Below the pieces are notes generated by a model that was not told the DNA's origin, ran no database searches, and saw only the letters and a program-made list of their open reading frames with translations. Source: JACVCJ01 sp052437175 (GTDB lineage: Bacteria; Bacteroidota; Bacteroidia; CAIKAF01). From it: 64,000 nucleotides of DNA. Location of the stretch: contig JBQVOK010000004.1 in assembly GCA_052437175.1 (NCBI GenBank), positions 124,001 through 188,000 on the forward strand, read 5' to 3'. The translations under genes were made by a program, and so were the position numbers. This document shows, one piece after another, positions 1-8,459 of this stretch (position 1 is the first letter of the stretch; each line of letters begins with the position of its first letter).

Positions 1-1012
1 CGGTAGTACGTATGGTAGCGCCGTAGGAACTGCCGTTGGCCATTACCACGTAGGCATACATACTGTCGGCCGGTGTCACGGCCAGTTTCATGCGGCCGGT
101 AACCGCCGGAAATCCGTTGTTGATAATGGTCCAGGTGGCACCGGCATCAGAACTGAAGCGGATGTCATTGTCCGTAACCGCGTACAGTTTATGGTAGTGC
201 CCGGGTACAAATTCCATATCTTCTACCGAAACGTTCAGGAGCGGGGTCCAGGTGGCGCCGGCATCGGTAGATTTGCTGATACCGCTGGTAGTAGCGGCAT
301 ACAGCATGGAGGTATCCTGCGGGTTCATGAGCAGGCGGGTAACGGTGCTGCCCGAAAATTGTCCGAAACTCAGTCCCGTAGGGTTCCAGGTAGTGCCGCC
401 GTCGGTCGATTTCAGCACGCCCATCGAATAGGAATCGCCTGCATCCCGGTCGCCGGAAGCCACGTAAAGGGTTTGGGGATTCAGCGGGTTGATGACAATA
501 TCGCTGGTACCGATGGAATTGAGAAAGTCGAAGTTCGATTCCCAGTTCTGGCCGCCGTTATGGCTTATCCAGAGCCCGCCCGAAGGCGCTGCGGCATAAA
601 TGGTATTGCTGTCGGTAGGGTGAAAGGCCACGGCATTGATACGGCCTATCCCTTTGGTATTGGAAACGCCGGATGGTGCGGTAAGCGGGCCTATGTTCTT
701 CCATACGCTGTTGATGGACTTGGACTGTGGCATACCTCTGTGCGCCGCCAGGGCATTCAGCAGCACTTCGGGTTTTACATAGCTGCCGTCCTCGGCTAGG
801 CGGTTCTGGGTGAACCATTCCCAGCGCTTGTACTGCTTAATGCCGCTGCCCTTCGAATGCAGGGGATTGCGGGTGCCCCAGTACTCTTCAAACGCTTTTT
901 GTTTTTCAGCAAAGCCGGCGTTGCTTTTCCAGACCCCGATCCAATCCGGTGTCTGGGCAACGGCGCTCAGCATGCCGCTACTCAGTGCGAGAAGTAAAAT
1001 GCTTTTCTTCAT
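1..1012 (-). CDS. Secreted beta-propeller (sialidase/VPS10-like) protein, 3' part missing
   Basis: This reading frame is open to the left edge, so only the first 337 residues are present. It starts with a signal peptide (MKKSILLLALSSGMLSAVAQ). From about residue 125 it shows repeated BNR/Asp-box-like motifs (SHNGGQNWES, STDGGTTWNP, STDAGATWTP, SSDAGATWTI), each about 45-60 residues apart, which is the signature of a sialidase- or sortilin-like beta-propeller. Such proteins in Bacteroidota are usually exported by T9SS and end in a sorting domain, but that end lies outside the window. The substrate cannot be told. The start was chosen because the signal peptide follows directly; a TATATTTA-like -7 element lies upstream on the same strand. 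Confidence 0.85.
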   Translation of the reverse strand, partial: MKKSILLLALSSGMLSAVAQTPDWIGVWKSNAGFAEKQKAFEEYWGTRNPLHSKGSGIKQYKRWEWFTQNRLAEDGSYVKPEVLLNALAAHRGMPQSKSINSVWKNIGPLTAPSGVSNTKGIGRINAVAFHPTDSNTIYAAAPSGGLWISHNGGQNWESNFDFLNSIGTSDIVINPLNPQTLYVASGDRDAGDSYSMGVLKSTDGGTTWNPTGLSFGQFSGSTVTRLLMNPQDTSMLYAATTSGISKSTDAGATWTPLLNVSVEDMEFVPGHYHKLYAVTDNDIRFSSDAGATWTIINNGFPAVTGRMKLAVTPADSMYAYVVMANGSSYGATIRTT

Positions 1013-1108
1013 TGTGTGTGTTTATGAGTAGTAAATATACGAATTGAAACGTAAATATTCCTGTAGCCTGATTCAGAATAATTTGGAATTATTTTTAACA
1101 TTTTTTAG

Positions 1109-1116
1109 TATATTTG
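1109..1116 (+). promoter_or_regulatory. Bacteroidota -7 promoter element (TATATTTG)
   Basis: This is an exact TAnnTTTG match 31 nt upstream of the ATG at 1148. It lies in the divergent, A+T-rich intergenic space shared with the leftmost gene. Confidence 0.55.
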
Positions 1117-1147
1117 GAGCCTATACACACACACAACACAGGACATT

Positions 1148-2407
1148 ATGAAAAAAACACTATTTACCCTGGGCCTGGCCTTGCTGTGCCTGCAGCTCAG
1201 TGCCCAGCAGAGGACCAAAAGGGTCTTGTTCCTCGGCAACAGCTACATCTATACCAACAACATGCCCCAGATGCTGAAGGATATGGCAGCCTCAGCGGGC
1301 GACACCGTATTGTTCGACAGCAATACGCCCGGTGGGCACACCTTTCAGCAGCATAGCTTTAACAGCACCAGCCTGGCCAAACTGGCGGCAGGCAACTGGG
1401 ATTACGTGGTATTGCAGGAACAAAGTCAGCTGCCGGCATTTCCCGAAGCCCAGGTGCAGCTGGACGTGTATCCCTATGCAAAGCTACTGGACAGCCTGGC
1501 GCATCAGTCGAGCCCCTGTGCCGAGACGGTTTTTTACATGACCTGGGGGCGCAAGAACGGCGATGCGGCAAACTGCGGCTTTTATGCACCGCTGTGCACC
1601 TACCAGGGTATGGACAGCCTGCTGAACCTGCGTTACCGCACCATGGCCGCAGACAACGAGGCGCTGCTTTCGCCGGTAGGGGCGGTGTGGCGCTATCTCC
1701 GCACGAATTCGCCGGGTATTGAACTCTACCAGGCAGACGAGAGTCATCCTTCCCTGGCCGGTTCCTACGCAGCGGCCTGTTGTTTTTATACCGTTTTTTT
1801 CCGTAAAGATCCGGCACTGCTCAGCTACACAGCTTCGCTCCCCGCCGCAGATGCTGCTACGATACGCAATGCGGTACGCACCGTGGTATACCAGGACCTG
1901 CCCGAATGGCATGTGGGCGGGTACGATCCGCAGGCCGGGTTTAGCTTACAGGAAGATACCCTGGGACACATCCTGCTTACGAATACCTCACAGAATGCCG
2001 ATAGTTACCGCTGGGACTTCGGCGACTGGGGCCAGTCCCAGGACGAGAATCCCGAGCATACCTATTTTGTGCCCGGTACCTATACCGTACGGCTCATTGC
2101 CTCGCGTTGCGGCCGCAGCGATACGTTTTCGGTATCCGTAACCATAGAGACCGTTGGCCTGGCTTCTTTTGCCGGAGAAGAACCCTTGCGTATCTATCCC
2201 AACCCGGCGGCTGAGCAGCTGTTCATTGGTACGGGAACACAAATGCTGCAGGCGGAAGTACGCGACATGCAGGGAAAAGTATGTATACCAAAGCGTAGTG
2301 TACAGGGGCAGCTTTCCCTGGAAGCCCTGCCGGCCGGCACCTATTGCCTCATCCTTTCCGCGGAAGGGAAGGAGGGCGTACAGCGCAGCCTGTTTGTAAA
2401 ACGCTGA
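1148..2407 (+). CDS. SGNH/DUF4886-like hydrolase with PKD domain and T9SS sorting domain
   Basis: The 419-residue protein has a signal peptide (cut after LSAQ, about residue 19). An SGNH-hydrolase-like domain opens with VLFLGNSYIYTNNMPQML (block I, nucleophile Ser after GN) and carries a late DESHPSLAG block that would hold the Asp/His pair. A PKD domain follows at about 285-335 (WDFGDWGQSQDENPEHTY, then PGTYTVRL). The last 75 residues form a type A T9SS sorting domain (RIYPNPAAEQLFIG ... LPAGTYCLIL ... LFVKR). It is therefore expected to be exported across the outer membrane and attached or released. The likely role is esterase or lipase-like deacylation; the substrate is unknown. Its stop codon directly abuts the stop of the convergent next gene. 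Confidence 0.88.
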   Translation: MKKTLFTLGLALLCLQLSAQQRTKRVLFLGNSYIYTNNMPQMLKDMAASAGDTVLFDSNTPGGHTFQQHSFNSTSLAKLAAGNWDYVVLQEQSQLPAFPEAQVQLDVYPYAKLLDSLAHQSSPCAETVFYMTWGRKNGDAANCGFYAPLCTYQGMDSLLNLRYRTMAADNEALLSPVGAVWRYLRTNSPGIELYQADESHPSLAGSYAAACCFYTVFFRKDPALLSYTASLPAADAATIRNAVRTVVYQDLPEWHVGGYDPQAGFSLQEDTLGHILLTNTSQNADSYRWDFGDWGQSQDENPEHTYFVPGTYTVRLIASRCGRSDTFSVSVTIETVGLASFAGEEPLRIYPNPAAEQLFIGTGTQMLQAEVRDMQGKVCIPKRSVQGQLSLEALPAGTYCLILSAEGKEGVQRSLFVKR

Positions 2408-3451
2408 TCAGCGGTAGCGGTCTATCAGTATCTGGATAAAACGTTTCAGATCGCCTCCGGCCAGGGTTTCGTACTCCATGGCGTATTTATCCTGCTTGTT
2501 ATTGTACTGCAGGAAATTGATGAACAGGGCATTGTTCGGGATTCTTTTCGGGTTACGCAGCCCGGCAAAGGCCTGCGGATTATGAAAGGGTACGTCGTTG
2601 AGCCCCGACAGGATACGCAGGATCATGGTGGTCTTGTATAGTTCTTTTTCTTCGTCGGGCAGGGGTGCAATGGCGCGGTACAGGCTGTCGAGGCGGGTGG
2701 CGCCCTGCAGCATGGCGCGGGCCAGCATTTCATAATCTTCCTGTTCGTTCTTATACTGCCGGTACTGCGGCGAGTGTATACCGTATTTAGAGGCCAGGAA
2801 CAGATAGGCGCCCTTATCGCCGATGAAATTGGCCAGGTTCTCACTTTCTTCGGTATCGCCGGGGATAAAAACGGTACCGTGCGAAAGTTCGTGGATCAGT
2901 ACATTGGCCAGGTCGCCTTCACTGCCGTTGAGCATGCTGCTCAGTATGGGATCGCGCAGTTTCCCCAGCGTACTCCATGCATTTACCTCACGTATGCGGG
3001 TATCGTAACCTTGTGCCTGCAGGTCGCGTTCTTCCTGTTCGGCCGCTTCGCGGGTAAAAAATCCTTTATAGCTTACCGCCCCGGTGATCGGGAATTTCCA
3101 GGTCTTCGGGCGCAGTGCATATTTTTCGCAGGCCGTTACCACCCAGAGCAGCGGCTTGTTCTGCTGATCGTAATACGTAGTATAATTGCGGTTTTCGGTA
3201 AGCAGCAGGGAATCGAAGGCAAAGCGGCGTATTTCCAGGGCCAGGCGCAGGCGCGATTTTACGCTGTCGGGCACCGCGGGGTCGGCAAGTACCTTGTTTA
3301 CCGGTTTGGCGCACCAGATGATCTTGCCCTGTCCTTTGGCAAGGGAAAGCAGGTAAGAGATCATATCGCCCTGTGCTGCGGCCGATGTAGTGAACAGCAG
3401 CAGGAACAGATCGATGAATAAAATACGCTTTAAACGGTAGGCTTTATGCAT
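2408..3451 (-). CDS. Putative aminopeptidase (COG4324/PF10023-like)
   Basis: The 347-residue protein has an N-terminal signal or anchor segment (about 9-27, FIDLFLLLFTTSAAAQ). The zinc-peptidase motif HELSHGTVF stands at about residue 189 and is followed by a glutamate-rich stretch (GDTEESENLANFIGDKGA). This is the arrangement of the predicted aminopeptidase family PF10023, and the length matches that family. It is probably periplasmic. The gene directly follows an intrinsic terminator whose T-tract touches its start codon, so its promoter is not obvious. Membership rests on motif recall rather than alignment; metallopeptidase activity is likely, the exact substrate is not known. Confidence 0.75.
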   Translation of the reverse strand: MHKAYRLKRILFIDLFLLLFTTSAAAQGDMISYLLSLAKGQGKIIWCAKPVNKVLADPAVPDSVKSRLRLALEIRRFAFDSLLLTENRNYTTYYDQQNKPLLWVVTACEKYALRPKTWKFPITGAVSYKGFFTREAAEQEERDLQAQGYDTRIREVNAWSTLGKLRDPILSSMLNGSEGDLANVLIHELSHGTVFIPGDTEESENLANFIGDKGAYLFLASKYGIHSPQYRQYKNEQEDYEMLARAMLQGATRLDSLYRAIAPLPDEEKELYKTTMILRILSGLNDVPFHNPQAFAGLRNPKRIPNNALFINFLQYNNKQDKYAMEYETLAGGDLKRFIQILIDRYR

Positions 3452-3479
3452 AAAAAAACCGCGTGCAGTACGCGGTTTT
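3452..3479 (-). terminator. Intrinsic terminator downstream of the 3506-4279 gene
   Basis: Ten base pairs (AAAACCGCGT / ACGCGGTTTT) close a 5-nt loop, and on the minus strand the hairpin runs straight into seven Ts. The T-tract ends at the base before the ATG of the next gene (start 3451), which is an unusual placement. Confidence 0.8.
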
Positions 3480-3505
3480 AAATATACGAAGTTTTTATCG
3501 TTTTA

Positions 3506-4279
3506 TTATCTCCAGTTCCCGTTTGTGGTTGGCTCCTGTAAAGAACCCAGTTTGATAAGGCTGTCCGGAACGGTCTTATCGAACTTCTCGCCCAGCGATT
3601 TCAGGAATACATTAAAGTTAGCGGTAACGAGTATCGTAGGCTGTTTGGCCGTGCTGTCGCCGCCGTCGCCGATGATGTAATCGGTGGTCATGGCAAATTT
3701 ATCGCCGTTGGAGAACGGTATGTAAGCCAGGGAATCAACCGGGTAGCCGGGAAAAGAGAAGGCATAGCTGCCCATAACCGGAACCTCAATGGTATCGCGG
3801 ATCACCTTACCGGTAGCTACAGCCAGGGAGTCATCGGCATTACCTTCCATACGCAGGATACGCAGTTTGCCGTTTTTAATGAAATTGATCAGCGTAGGAA
3901 AATCTTTGGCATAATCTTTATAACGCTCTTTGTAGGCCAGCTGACCGGCACGGATCACTTCCAGGCGTTTCTTTACAATATCGTAGCGTTCGGCCGACTG
4001 ACGGGTGAACTGGATATCGTTGGTAATGGTTTTGTAGTTGAAATACGTATATACAAAGATAAGGGGTATGAATATGATTGCCAGAAGAGTAGCAACTTTC
4101 CCGCGGATGATGTTGGCGCTGAGCAGGATCATGATCACCGCCGTTGCGAACATACCGATACCTGCCATCAGGTAAAAGAAAGTCTGTGGTTTACCCGGAT
4201 TCAGACCTGCAAAAATGAAAAGCAGGCTGACGAGAAGTATGATCAGGGGAAACAAATAGCGTGCTAAGAACAATCTCAT
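3506..4279 (-). CDS. Conserved membrane protein of unknown function
   Basis: I do not recognise a named family. The 257-residue protein starts with three closely spaced hydrophobic segments (about 8-27, 35-56 and 62-80), then a coiled-coil-like stretch (about 85-115, TNDIQFTRQSAERYDIVKKR) and a hydrophilic C-terminal domain of about 140 residues (EVPVMGSYAFSFPGYPVD, IPFSNGDKFAM). The topology suggests an inner-membrane protein with a soluble domain beginning after the helical linker. An intrinsic terminator follows it, so it appears to form its own transcription unit with a promoter in the A+T-rich space above 4280. Confidence 0.7.
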   Translation of the reverse strand: MRLFLARYLFPLIILLVSLLFIFAGLNPGKPQTFFYLMAGIGMFATAVIMILLSANIIRGKVATLLAIIFIPLIFVYTYFNYKTITNDIQFTRQSAERYDIVKKRLEVIRAGQLAYKERYKDYAKDFPTLINFIKNGKLRILRMEGNADDSLAVATGKVIRDTIEVPVMGSYAFSFPGYPVDSLAYIPFSNGDKFAMTTDYIIGDGGDSTAKQPTILVTANFNVFLKSLGEKFDKTVPDSLIKLGSLQEPTTNGNWR

Positions 4280-4455
4280 AATATTCCGTTGTGTTTATTT
4301 TAGTTTTTTATCGAAAAACAGGCTCAAAAATATAAACATTCACACACTGTACAAGATTTTTTTAAAAAAAACGTCCCCCTTTATCCGAATCGTCGATCCG
4401 ATTTGATAACGTGGGAAAGCATTCTTTATTTTGTGCCGGCTTATCCCAAGTTATT

Positions 4456-4656
4456 ATGGAAACATTATTCACTCCCGGCCGTATCTGGTTCACTCTTATT
4501 TTTGCCGGCTGTTTCGCGCTGGTACTCGTTTTTGCCTATTGGAAAGATATTAAGATACACCGAAAATATTTTAAGAACGCCTGGGTGGTACTGCTGGCGG
4601 TATTGCTGTTCCTGGCCTTCTTCCTGTTCCTGAAACGGAAGTTCATCGGCGTCTAA
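4456..4656 (+). CDS. Small two-helix membrane protein
   Basis: This 66-residue protein begins METLFTPGRIWFTLIF and has two hydrophobic helices (about 9-27 and 41-59) joined by a charged linker (WKDIKIHRKYFKN), ending in KRKFIGV. The start was placed at 4456 rather than at the upstream in-frame ATG at 4411, because a TATTTTG promoter-like element at 4427-4433 lies between them and the upstream extension is not membrane-like. The gene overlaps the 3' end of the convergent NUDIX gene by 4 nt. Function unknown; similar small membrane proteins are common in Bacteroidota. Confidence 0.6.
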   Translation: METLFTPGRIWFTLIFAGCFALVLVFAYWKDIKIHRKYFKNAWVVLLAVLLFLAFFLFLKRKFIGV

Positions 4657-5297
4657 CGCATGAGCAGGGTGCGTATCTCGGACGTGATCATGGCTGTTGC
4701 GCCCCACACATGCCCTATGGAAAAATTAAAATAGGGATAGTTCTTTATAATGCCCATCGCCGTAGGTATATTGCCCGATTCAATGCGTTCCTCCTCGAAA
4801 AGTTCCTCAACGGGCAGGTGCAGTATGGCCTCTACTTCAATCGCATCGGCGGCAAATTCGGGTTTATGATCGCTGAGAGCCAGGTAGGGACTCACCAGGA
4901 AATTACTGGGCGGAATGTATACCTGGGTAAGGGGAGCGGTGAGCCGCAGATCGCTGCGGGCAATGTTCACTTCTTCGCGGGCTTCGCGTATGGCCGTATG
5001 TAAAAGGTCGGGATCGCTTTCTTCCTTTTTGCCCCCGGGAAAGGATATCTGCCCGGAATGTACGCCCTGGTATTCGGGCCGCTTCATCATGCACAGGTAA
5101 AAACGGTCCTTATCCGGGTAGAGCAGGGCCAGTACGGCCCCCAGGCGCGGACGGATCTGTCCCGAACGCAGGTGCTCCTCTGCCGAAAGCCGGGCCATGG
5201 GAGCCATGATCTTCTGCGAGGGAAAACCGCCTTCGCCCTGTTGTATGCGGGCTTCGATCTTTTCTAATTTATCCGTTAATTCCTGGAAGGAGAACAT
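4653..5297 (-). CDS. NUDIX hydrolase, CoA pyrophosphatase-like
   Basis: The 214-residue protein carries the NUDIX box from about residue 100 (SGQISFPGGKKEESDPDL followed by AIREAREEVNI), with the REAREE helix that binds divalent metal. The preceding hydrophobic stretch ending SGQISFPGG is typical of the NudL/CoA pyrophosphatase subgroup, which cleaves CoA and CoA esters to 3',5'-ADP and 4'-phosphopantetheine. It is soluble and cytoplasmic. It is followed on the same strand, 5' of it, by the two rhomboid genes with only a short gap (5298-5306), so the three may be co-transcribed. Family assignment is strong; the substrate is inferred from the subgroup motif. Confidence 0.85.
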   Translation of the reverse strand: MFSFQELTDKLEKIEARIQQGEGGFPSQKIMAPMARLSAEEHLRSGQIRPRLGAVLALLYPDKDRFYLCMMKRPEYQGVHSGQISFPGGKKEESDPDLLHTAIREAREEVNIARSDLRLTAPLTQVYIPPSNFLVSPYLALSDHKPEFAADAIEVEAILHLPVEELFEEERIESGNIPTAMGIIKNYPYFNFSIGHVWGATAMITSEIRTLLMR

Positions 5298-5306
5298 AAG
5301 GAATCT

Positions 5307-6173
5307 TCAGAGCTTTTTACTGTAATTGTCCAGGTAGTTGCGTTCGTCTTCCTGCAGGCTGTCCATGCCGTTGCGCAATATTTTTTCCAGCAGGTAATCT
5401 ACATATTCCTGCGGCGAAACGATCTCTTCTTCGGCCTTCACCGTACTTTTTTCGGGTTGCGAAGGGCCGTGCAGTACAGGTACAATGCGTTTTTTCTTTT
5501 TTACCGGCTTCAGCGAACCCGGGTGTACATTACCCCGGCGTATGGCCGTTGCAAAGAACATACCGCTGAGCATACCGCCGAGGTATTGCAGCTGCAGATC
5601 GGCAAATTTGCCCGCCACCAGGAAAATAATGCTGATGGCCGGAAGCGCCATGCCTACGTATTTGAGTTTTACGGGGAATAACCCGTAGAAACGGACCACC
5701 TTGAGCGGTATATAAAAGGTAGATGCCAGCAGCAGGGCCATAATGCCGCCGCCGGAACCACAGGTATACGCAGGTATGTTCAGTCCGCCGGCAAAAGGCA
5801 GTGAGGTCAGCAGCACCAGGAACACGGCGCCGGTTATATTACCGAGGATGAATAGGGGAAACACCACTTTGCGGCCGAGCAGGTTGGAGGTAAGCGAGGA
5901 AAAAATAAAGTATCCGCCCAGGTTGATCAGCAGCAGGATGGGATTCTCATGGAAAAAGAAAAACGTGAAAAGGGTCCAGGGCCTGTGCCAGAAATCGGTA
6001 AAATGGGTGGGCAGGTATACATAATCGCGCAGGAAGGACTGCACTTCGGGCATACCTGTGCTGGACGGCAGCGACGAAATTACATAGCAGGCCACCAGCA
6101 ATATGGGAATAACCATATGCAACCGGAAACGCGCCTGTCGTTTTTGAGCTTTGTATCGCCTGAATATAGCCAT
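5307..6173 (-). CDS. Rhomboid-family protein with missing catalytic His and cytoplasmic tail
   Basis: The 288-residue protein has the rhomboid six-helix layout: an HRPWTLFTFFFFHE segment, a LLINLGGYF helix, and an ACGSGGGIMALL segment that aligns with the canonical GASGALYG, keeping a serine at 140. The helix that should hold the catalytic histidine reads QLQYLGGMLSG, giving Tyr197 where active rhomboids have AHIGG. The Ser/His dyad is therefore broken. After the membrane core there is a tail of about 80 residues, basic first (KPVKKKKR) and then a short helical domain (about 255-288, YVDYLLEKILRNGMDSL) seen on other Bacteroidota rhomboids. It lies 36 nt downstream of an intact rhomboid gene. 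It may be an inactive partner or regulator; proteolysis seems unlikely. Confidence 0.8.
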   Translation of the reverse strand: MAIFRRYKAQKRQARFRLHMVIPILLVACYVISSLPSSTGMPEVQSFLRDYVYLPTHFTDFWHRPWTLFTFFFFHENPILLLINLGGYFIFSSLTSNLLGRKVVFPLFILGNITGAVFLVLLTSLPFAGGLNIPAYTCGSGGGIMALLLASTFYIPLKVVRFYGLFPVKLKYVGMALPAISIIFLVAGKFADLQLQYLGGMLSGMFFATAIRRGNVHPGSLKPVKKKKRIVPVLHGPSQPEKSTVKAEEEIVSPQEYVDYLLEKILRNGMDSLQEDERNYLDNYSKKL

Positions 6174-6209
6174 CGGCCAGTGTACTTACTATATGAACGT
6201 ATAAAGTTA

Positions 6210-6899
6210 CTAAAAATTTTTCCAATACAGGCGGCCTTTTTTACGCCAGTACAGGAGTATGAGCAAACCGGTGAGCGCCCCGCCGATGTGGGCAAAGTGG
6301 GCCACATTATCGCCGGCCTGGTTTGCAAAGCCGGCCACGAGGTCGAACCCGATAAGGATCATTACCCAGTATTTGGCTTTGAGCGGCAGAAAAAAGTTGA
6401 TGTACACCACGTTGTTGGGGAACATAAAGCCATAGGCCAGCAACAGTCCGTACAGGGCCCCGGAGGCGCCTACCATAGCCGAAGGCTGCTGGGAACCCGT
6501 AAGGTAAAGGTAACCGAGGTACAGCCCGGCCGCACCAAGACCGCATACCAGGTAATAGACCAGGAATTTCTTCTCTTTCCAGTAATTTTCTACCACGGCG
6601 CCGAACATCCATAACCCGAACATGTTAAAGAACAGGTGAAAGAAGTCGGCATGCGTGAACATGTGGGTAATGAACTGGAAGGGAACCCTTGACAATGCCA
6701 GGTTATAGCCATAATGCAGCAGCACCTCATCGGGCAGGGTCTGCAGTATGGGGTAGCGCAGCGGGAAATACATTTCTATAAATTCGCTGAATGCGGGTAT
6801 CAGTCCCGCCAGGAAAACAAGTCCGTTTATAATAAGTAAGTTCAGTGTAACCGGTGGAAAAGACCGGAATCCCATGCCTCTGTCGTTCGTATAATCCAT
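6210..6899 (-). CDS. Rhomboid family intramembrane serine protease
   Basis: The 229-residue protein has six predicted membrane helices and all the rhomboid hallmarks: HxxxHLFFNM in helix 2 (FTHADFFHLFFNMFGLWMFG), the nucleophile Ser146 in VGASGALYG, and the partner His204 in AHFAHIGGALTG. It would cut transmembrane segments of substrate proteins in the inner membrane. The second, degenerate rhomboid follows 36 nt downstream, suggesting an operon. A TAAATTTG promoter element ends 4 nt before the ATG, so the transcript is probably leaderless or nearly so. Confidence 0.93.
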   Translation of the reverse strand: MDYTNDRGMGFRSFPPVTLNLLIINGLVFLAGLIPAFSEFIEMYFPLRYPILQTLPDEVLLHYGYNLALSRVPFQFITHMFTHADFFHLFFNMFGLWMFGAVVENYWKEKKFLVYYLVCGLGAAGLYLGYLYLTGSQQPSAMVGASGALYGLLLAYGFMFPNNVVYINFFLPLKAKYWVMILIGFDLVAGFANQAGDNVAHFAHIGGALTGLLILLYWRKKGRLYWKNF

Positions 6900-6903
6900 A
6901 AAG

Positions 6904-6911
6904 CAAATTTA
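6904..6911 (-). promoter_or_regulatory. -7 promoter element for the rhomboid pair (TAAATTTG)
   Basis: On the minus strand this reads TAAATTTG, an exact TAnnTTTG match, ending 4 nt before the start codon at 6899. Confidence 0.55.
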
Positions 6912-6941
6912 TGGGCATTTCATAAGGTTAACAACTCTTTT

Positions 6942-7604
6942 TTATTTTTTCAGTTTATCAGCAAAAACGGCGCGGAATTTATCCATTTTCGGACGGATCA
7001 CGGCCCGGCAATAGGGCTGTTCCCCGTTTTCGGCATAATAATTCTGATGATAGTCCTCGGCCGGGTAAAAACTGAGCAGGGGCGAAATTTCCGTAACCAC
7101 CGGTGCCGAAAAGGCTCCGGAGGCGTCCAGTTTCTTCTTATATTCTTCGGCCAGCTGCTGTTGTTCCGGCGAGTGGTAGAACACGGCGCTGCGGTACTGC
7201 GTACCGATGTCGGCCCCCTGCTGGTTCAGCGTGGTGGGGTCGTGCGTCTGCCAGAATACCTCCAGCAGCTCGCTGAACGAGATGGTATCGGGATCGTAGA
7301 CCACCTGTATCACTTCGGCATGCCCGGTGCGGCCGGTACATACCTCGCGGTACGACGGATTTTTTACCGTGCCCCCGCTGTAACCGCTGGTCACTTTCTG
7401 CACCCCTTTCAGTTCCTGGAAAACGGCTTCCACACACCAGAAGCAACCCGCCCCGAAGGTGGCTGTGTCCGTATTTCCCGTTATATGTGTATCCATAGTT
7501 TCTGTAAAATTTTTTTGCCGGTTGCCGGCAGCATTGCTCTCTTCCTTCGTTCCGCAGGAAAAAAGGAGAAAAAACAGGCCCGGAATTGCGTGTCGGATTA
7601 TCAT
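6942..7604 (-). CDS. msrA: Peptide-methionine (S)-S-oxide reductase, lipoprotein form
   Basis: The 220-residue protein carries the MsrA core: GAGCFWCVEAVF with nucleophile Cys54, SGYSGGTVKNPSYREV, GHAEVIQVVYDP, and the substrate-pocket segment YHQNYY. It reduces methionine-S-sulfoxide in proteins. The N-terminus MIIRHAIPGLFFLLFSC is a lipoprotein signal with lipobox Cys17, so this copy should be anchored in the cell envelope, where it would repair oxidised exported proteins. No MsrB domain is fused. It is transcribed alone, leftward, from the A+T-rich intergenic space 7605-7754, which also holds the promoter of the divergent gene. Confidence 0.93.
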   Translation of the reverse strand: MIIRHAIPGLFFLLFSCGTKEESNAAGNRQKNFTETMDTHITGNTDTATFGAGCFWCVEAVFQELKGVQKVTSGYSGGTVKNPSYREVCTGRTGHAEVIQVVYDPDTISFSELLEVFWQTHDPTTLNQQGADIGTQYRSAVFYHSPEQQQLAEEYKKKLDASGAFSAPVVTEISPLLSFYPAEDYHQNYYAENGEQPYCRAVIRPKMDKFRAVFADKLKK

Positions 7605-7754
7605 AGCTAAATAACAAACAAGTTTTTGTTTTGTGTATAAAAGTTACGTTAAAGTTGAGTTTTCAGATTTTGAAAACAGAGGAAATGCAGGCACAATTTG
7701 GGCGTGTCATTATATTTTATTTACTTTGACCTTGCACTTGAGTAACAAAAAATT

Positions 7755-8402
7755 ATGAGAAAGTTATTATTAATTCTGGCTCTGCCCTGCTTATTGCTGG
7801 CTTCCTGCGACAAAAAAGAGGTTGTTTCATCGGCTACGCCGAACACATCCGCAACCACAGATCCCGCACCTGTCGCTAAAACAACACCTACTACCGGTTC
7901 CGTAATTTATGACCGTCTTGCGTTCGTTCAGCTGCCTATTGAACAGCAGAAAGAACTGTACAACGGAATGACCCCGGAAAACCGTTACGGGCTTTGGAAA
8001 GACAAGATCCGCAGCCTGCGCGAAATGGCTACATTCGATGCCGATCAGGTAGCTACGATCAACGAACTGGACAACCGCATCACGTACAAGGAATTTGATA
8101 TTGCCAGCGAGGAATATCAGATTTTCATGAGCGATTTTATGTCCGGTTTTAACCTGAAAGCCCGTCAGTACTTCTCTGTTGAGCAGCTGTACTACGCTTT
8201 GGGTACCCTGGACGACTACAATGCCGTAGCCGCCGGTCCGCAGCCTCCGGTGATCGACCGTATCAAAAACTGTAACTGCAGCAAGGCCGTAAACCTCTGC
8301 GGTACACAGGTAGCCTGTGCAGGCAGCTGTGCCGGCAGTGAGATCGGTTGCGGTTATCTCTGGTTATATTCCTGCAACGGTCGTTGCGACTTTTCACAAT
8401 AG
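7755..8402 (+). CDS. Fulvocin-C-related Cys-rich lipoprotein
   Basis: The 215-residue protein begins with a lipoprotein signal (LLLASC, lipobox Cys18), then a Thr/Pro-rich linker, a helical middle domain (about 50-160) and a cysteine-rich C-terminal module of about 45 residues with eight Cys (from KNCNCSKAVNLC to GCGYLWLYSCNGRCDF). The spacing and the GCG-x-x-W-x-Y motif recall the bacteriocin fulvocin C of Myxococcus fulvus, which also has eight cysteines. It is followed 57 nt downstream by a membrane-anchored thioredoxin, which fits a need to form or isomerise the four disulfides. Whether it is toxic is unknown. A TACTTTG promoter-like element lies at 7722-7728. Confidence 0.7.
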   Translation: MRKLLLILALPCLLLASCDKKEVVSSATPNTSATTDPAPVAKTTPTTGSVIYDRLAFVQLPIEQQKELYNGMTPENRYGLWKDKIRSLREMATFDADQVATINELDNRITYKEFDIASEEYQIFMSDFMSGFNLKARQYFSVEQLYYALGTLDDYNAVAAGPQPPVIDRIKNCNCSKAVNLCGTQVACAGSCAGSEIGCGYLWLYSCNGRCDFSQ

Positions 8403-8459
8403 GCCATCGTACGCCGGTTATGCCGGCCTGCCGCCTTGCTTTCGGAACACCATTAACTT

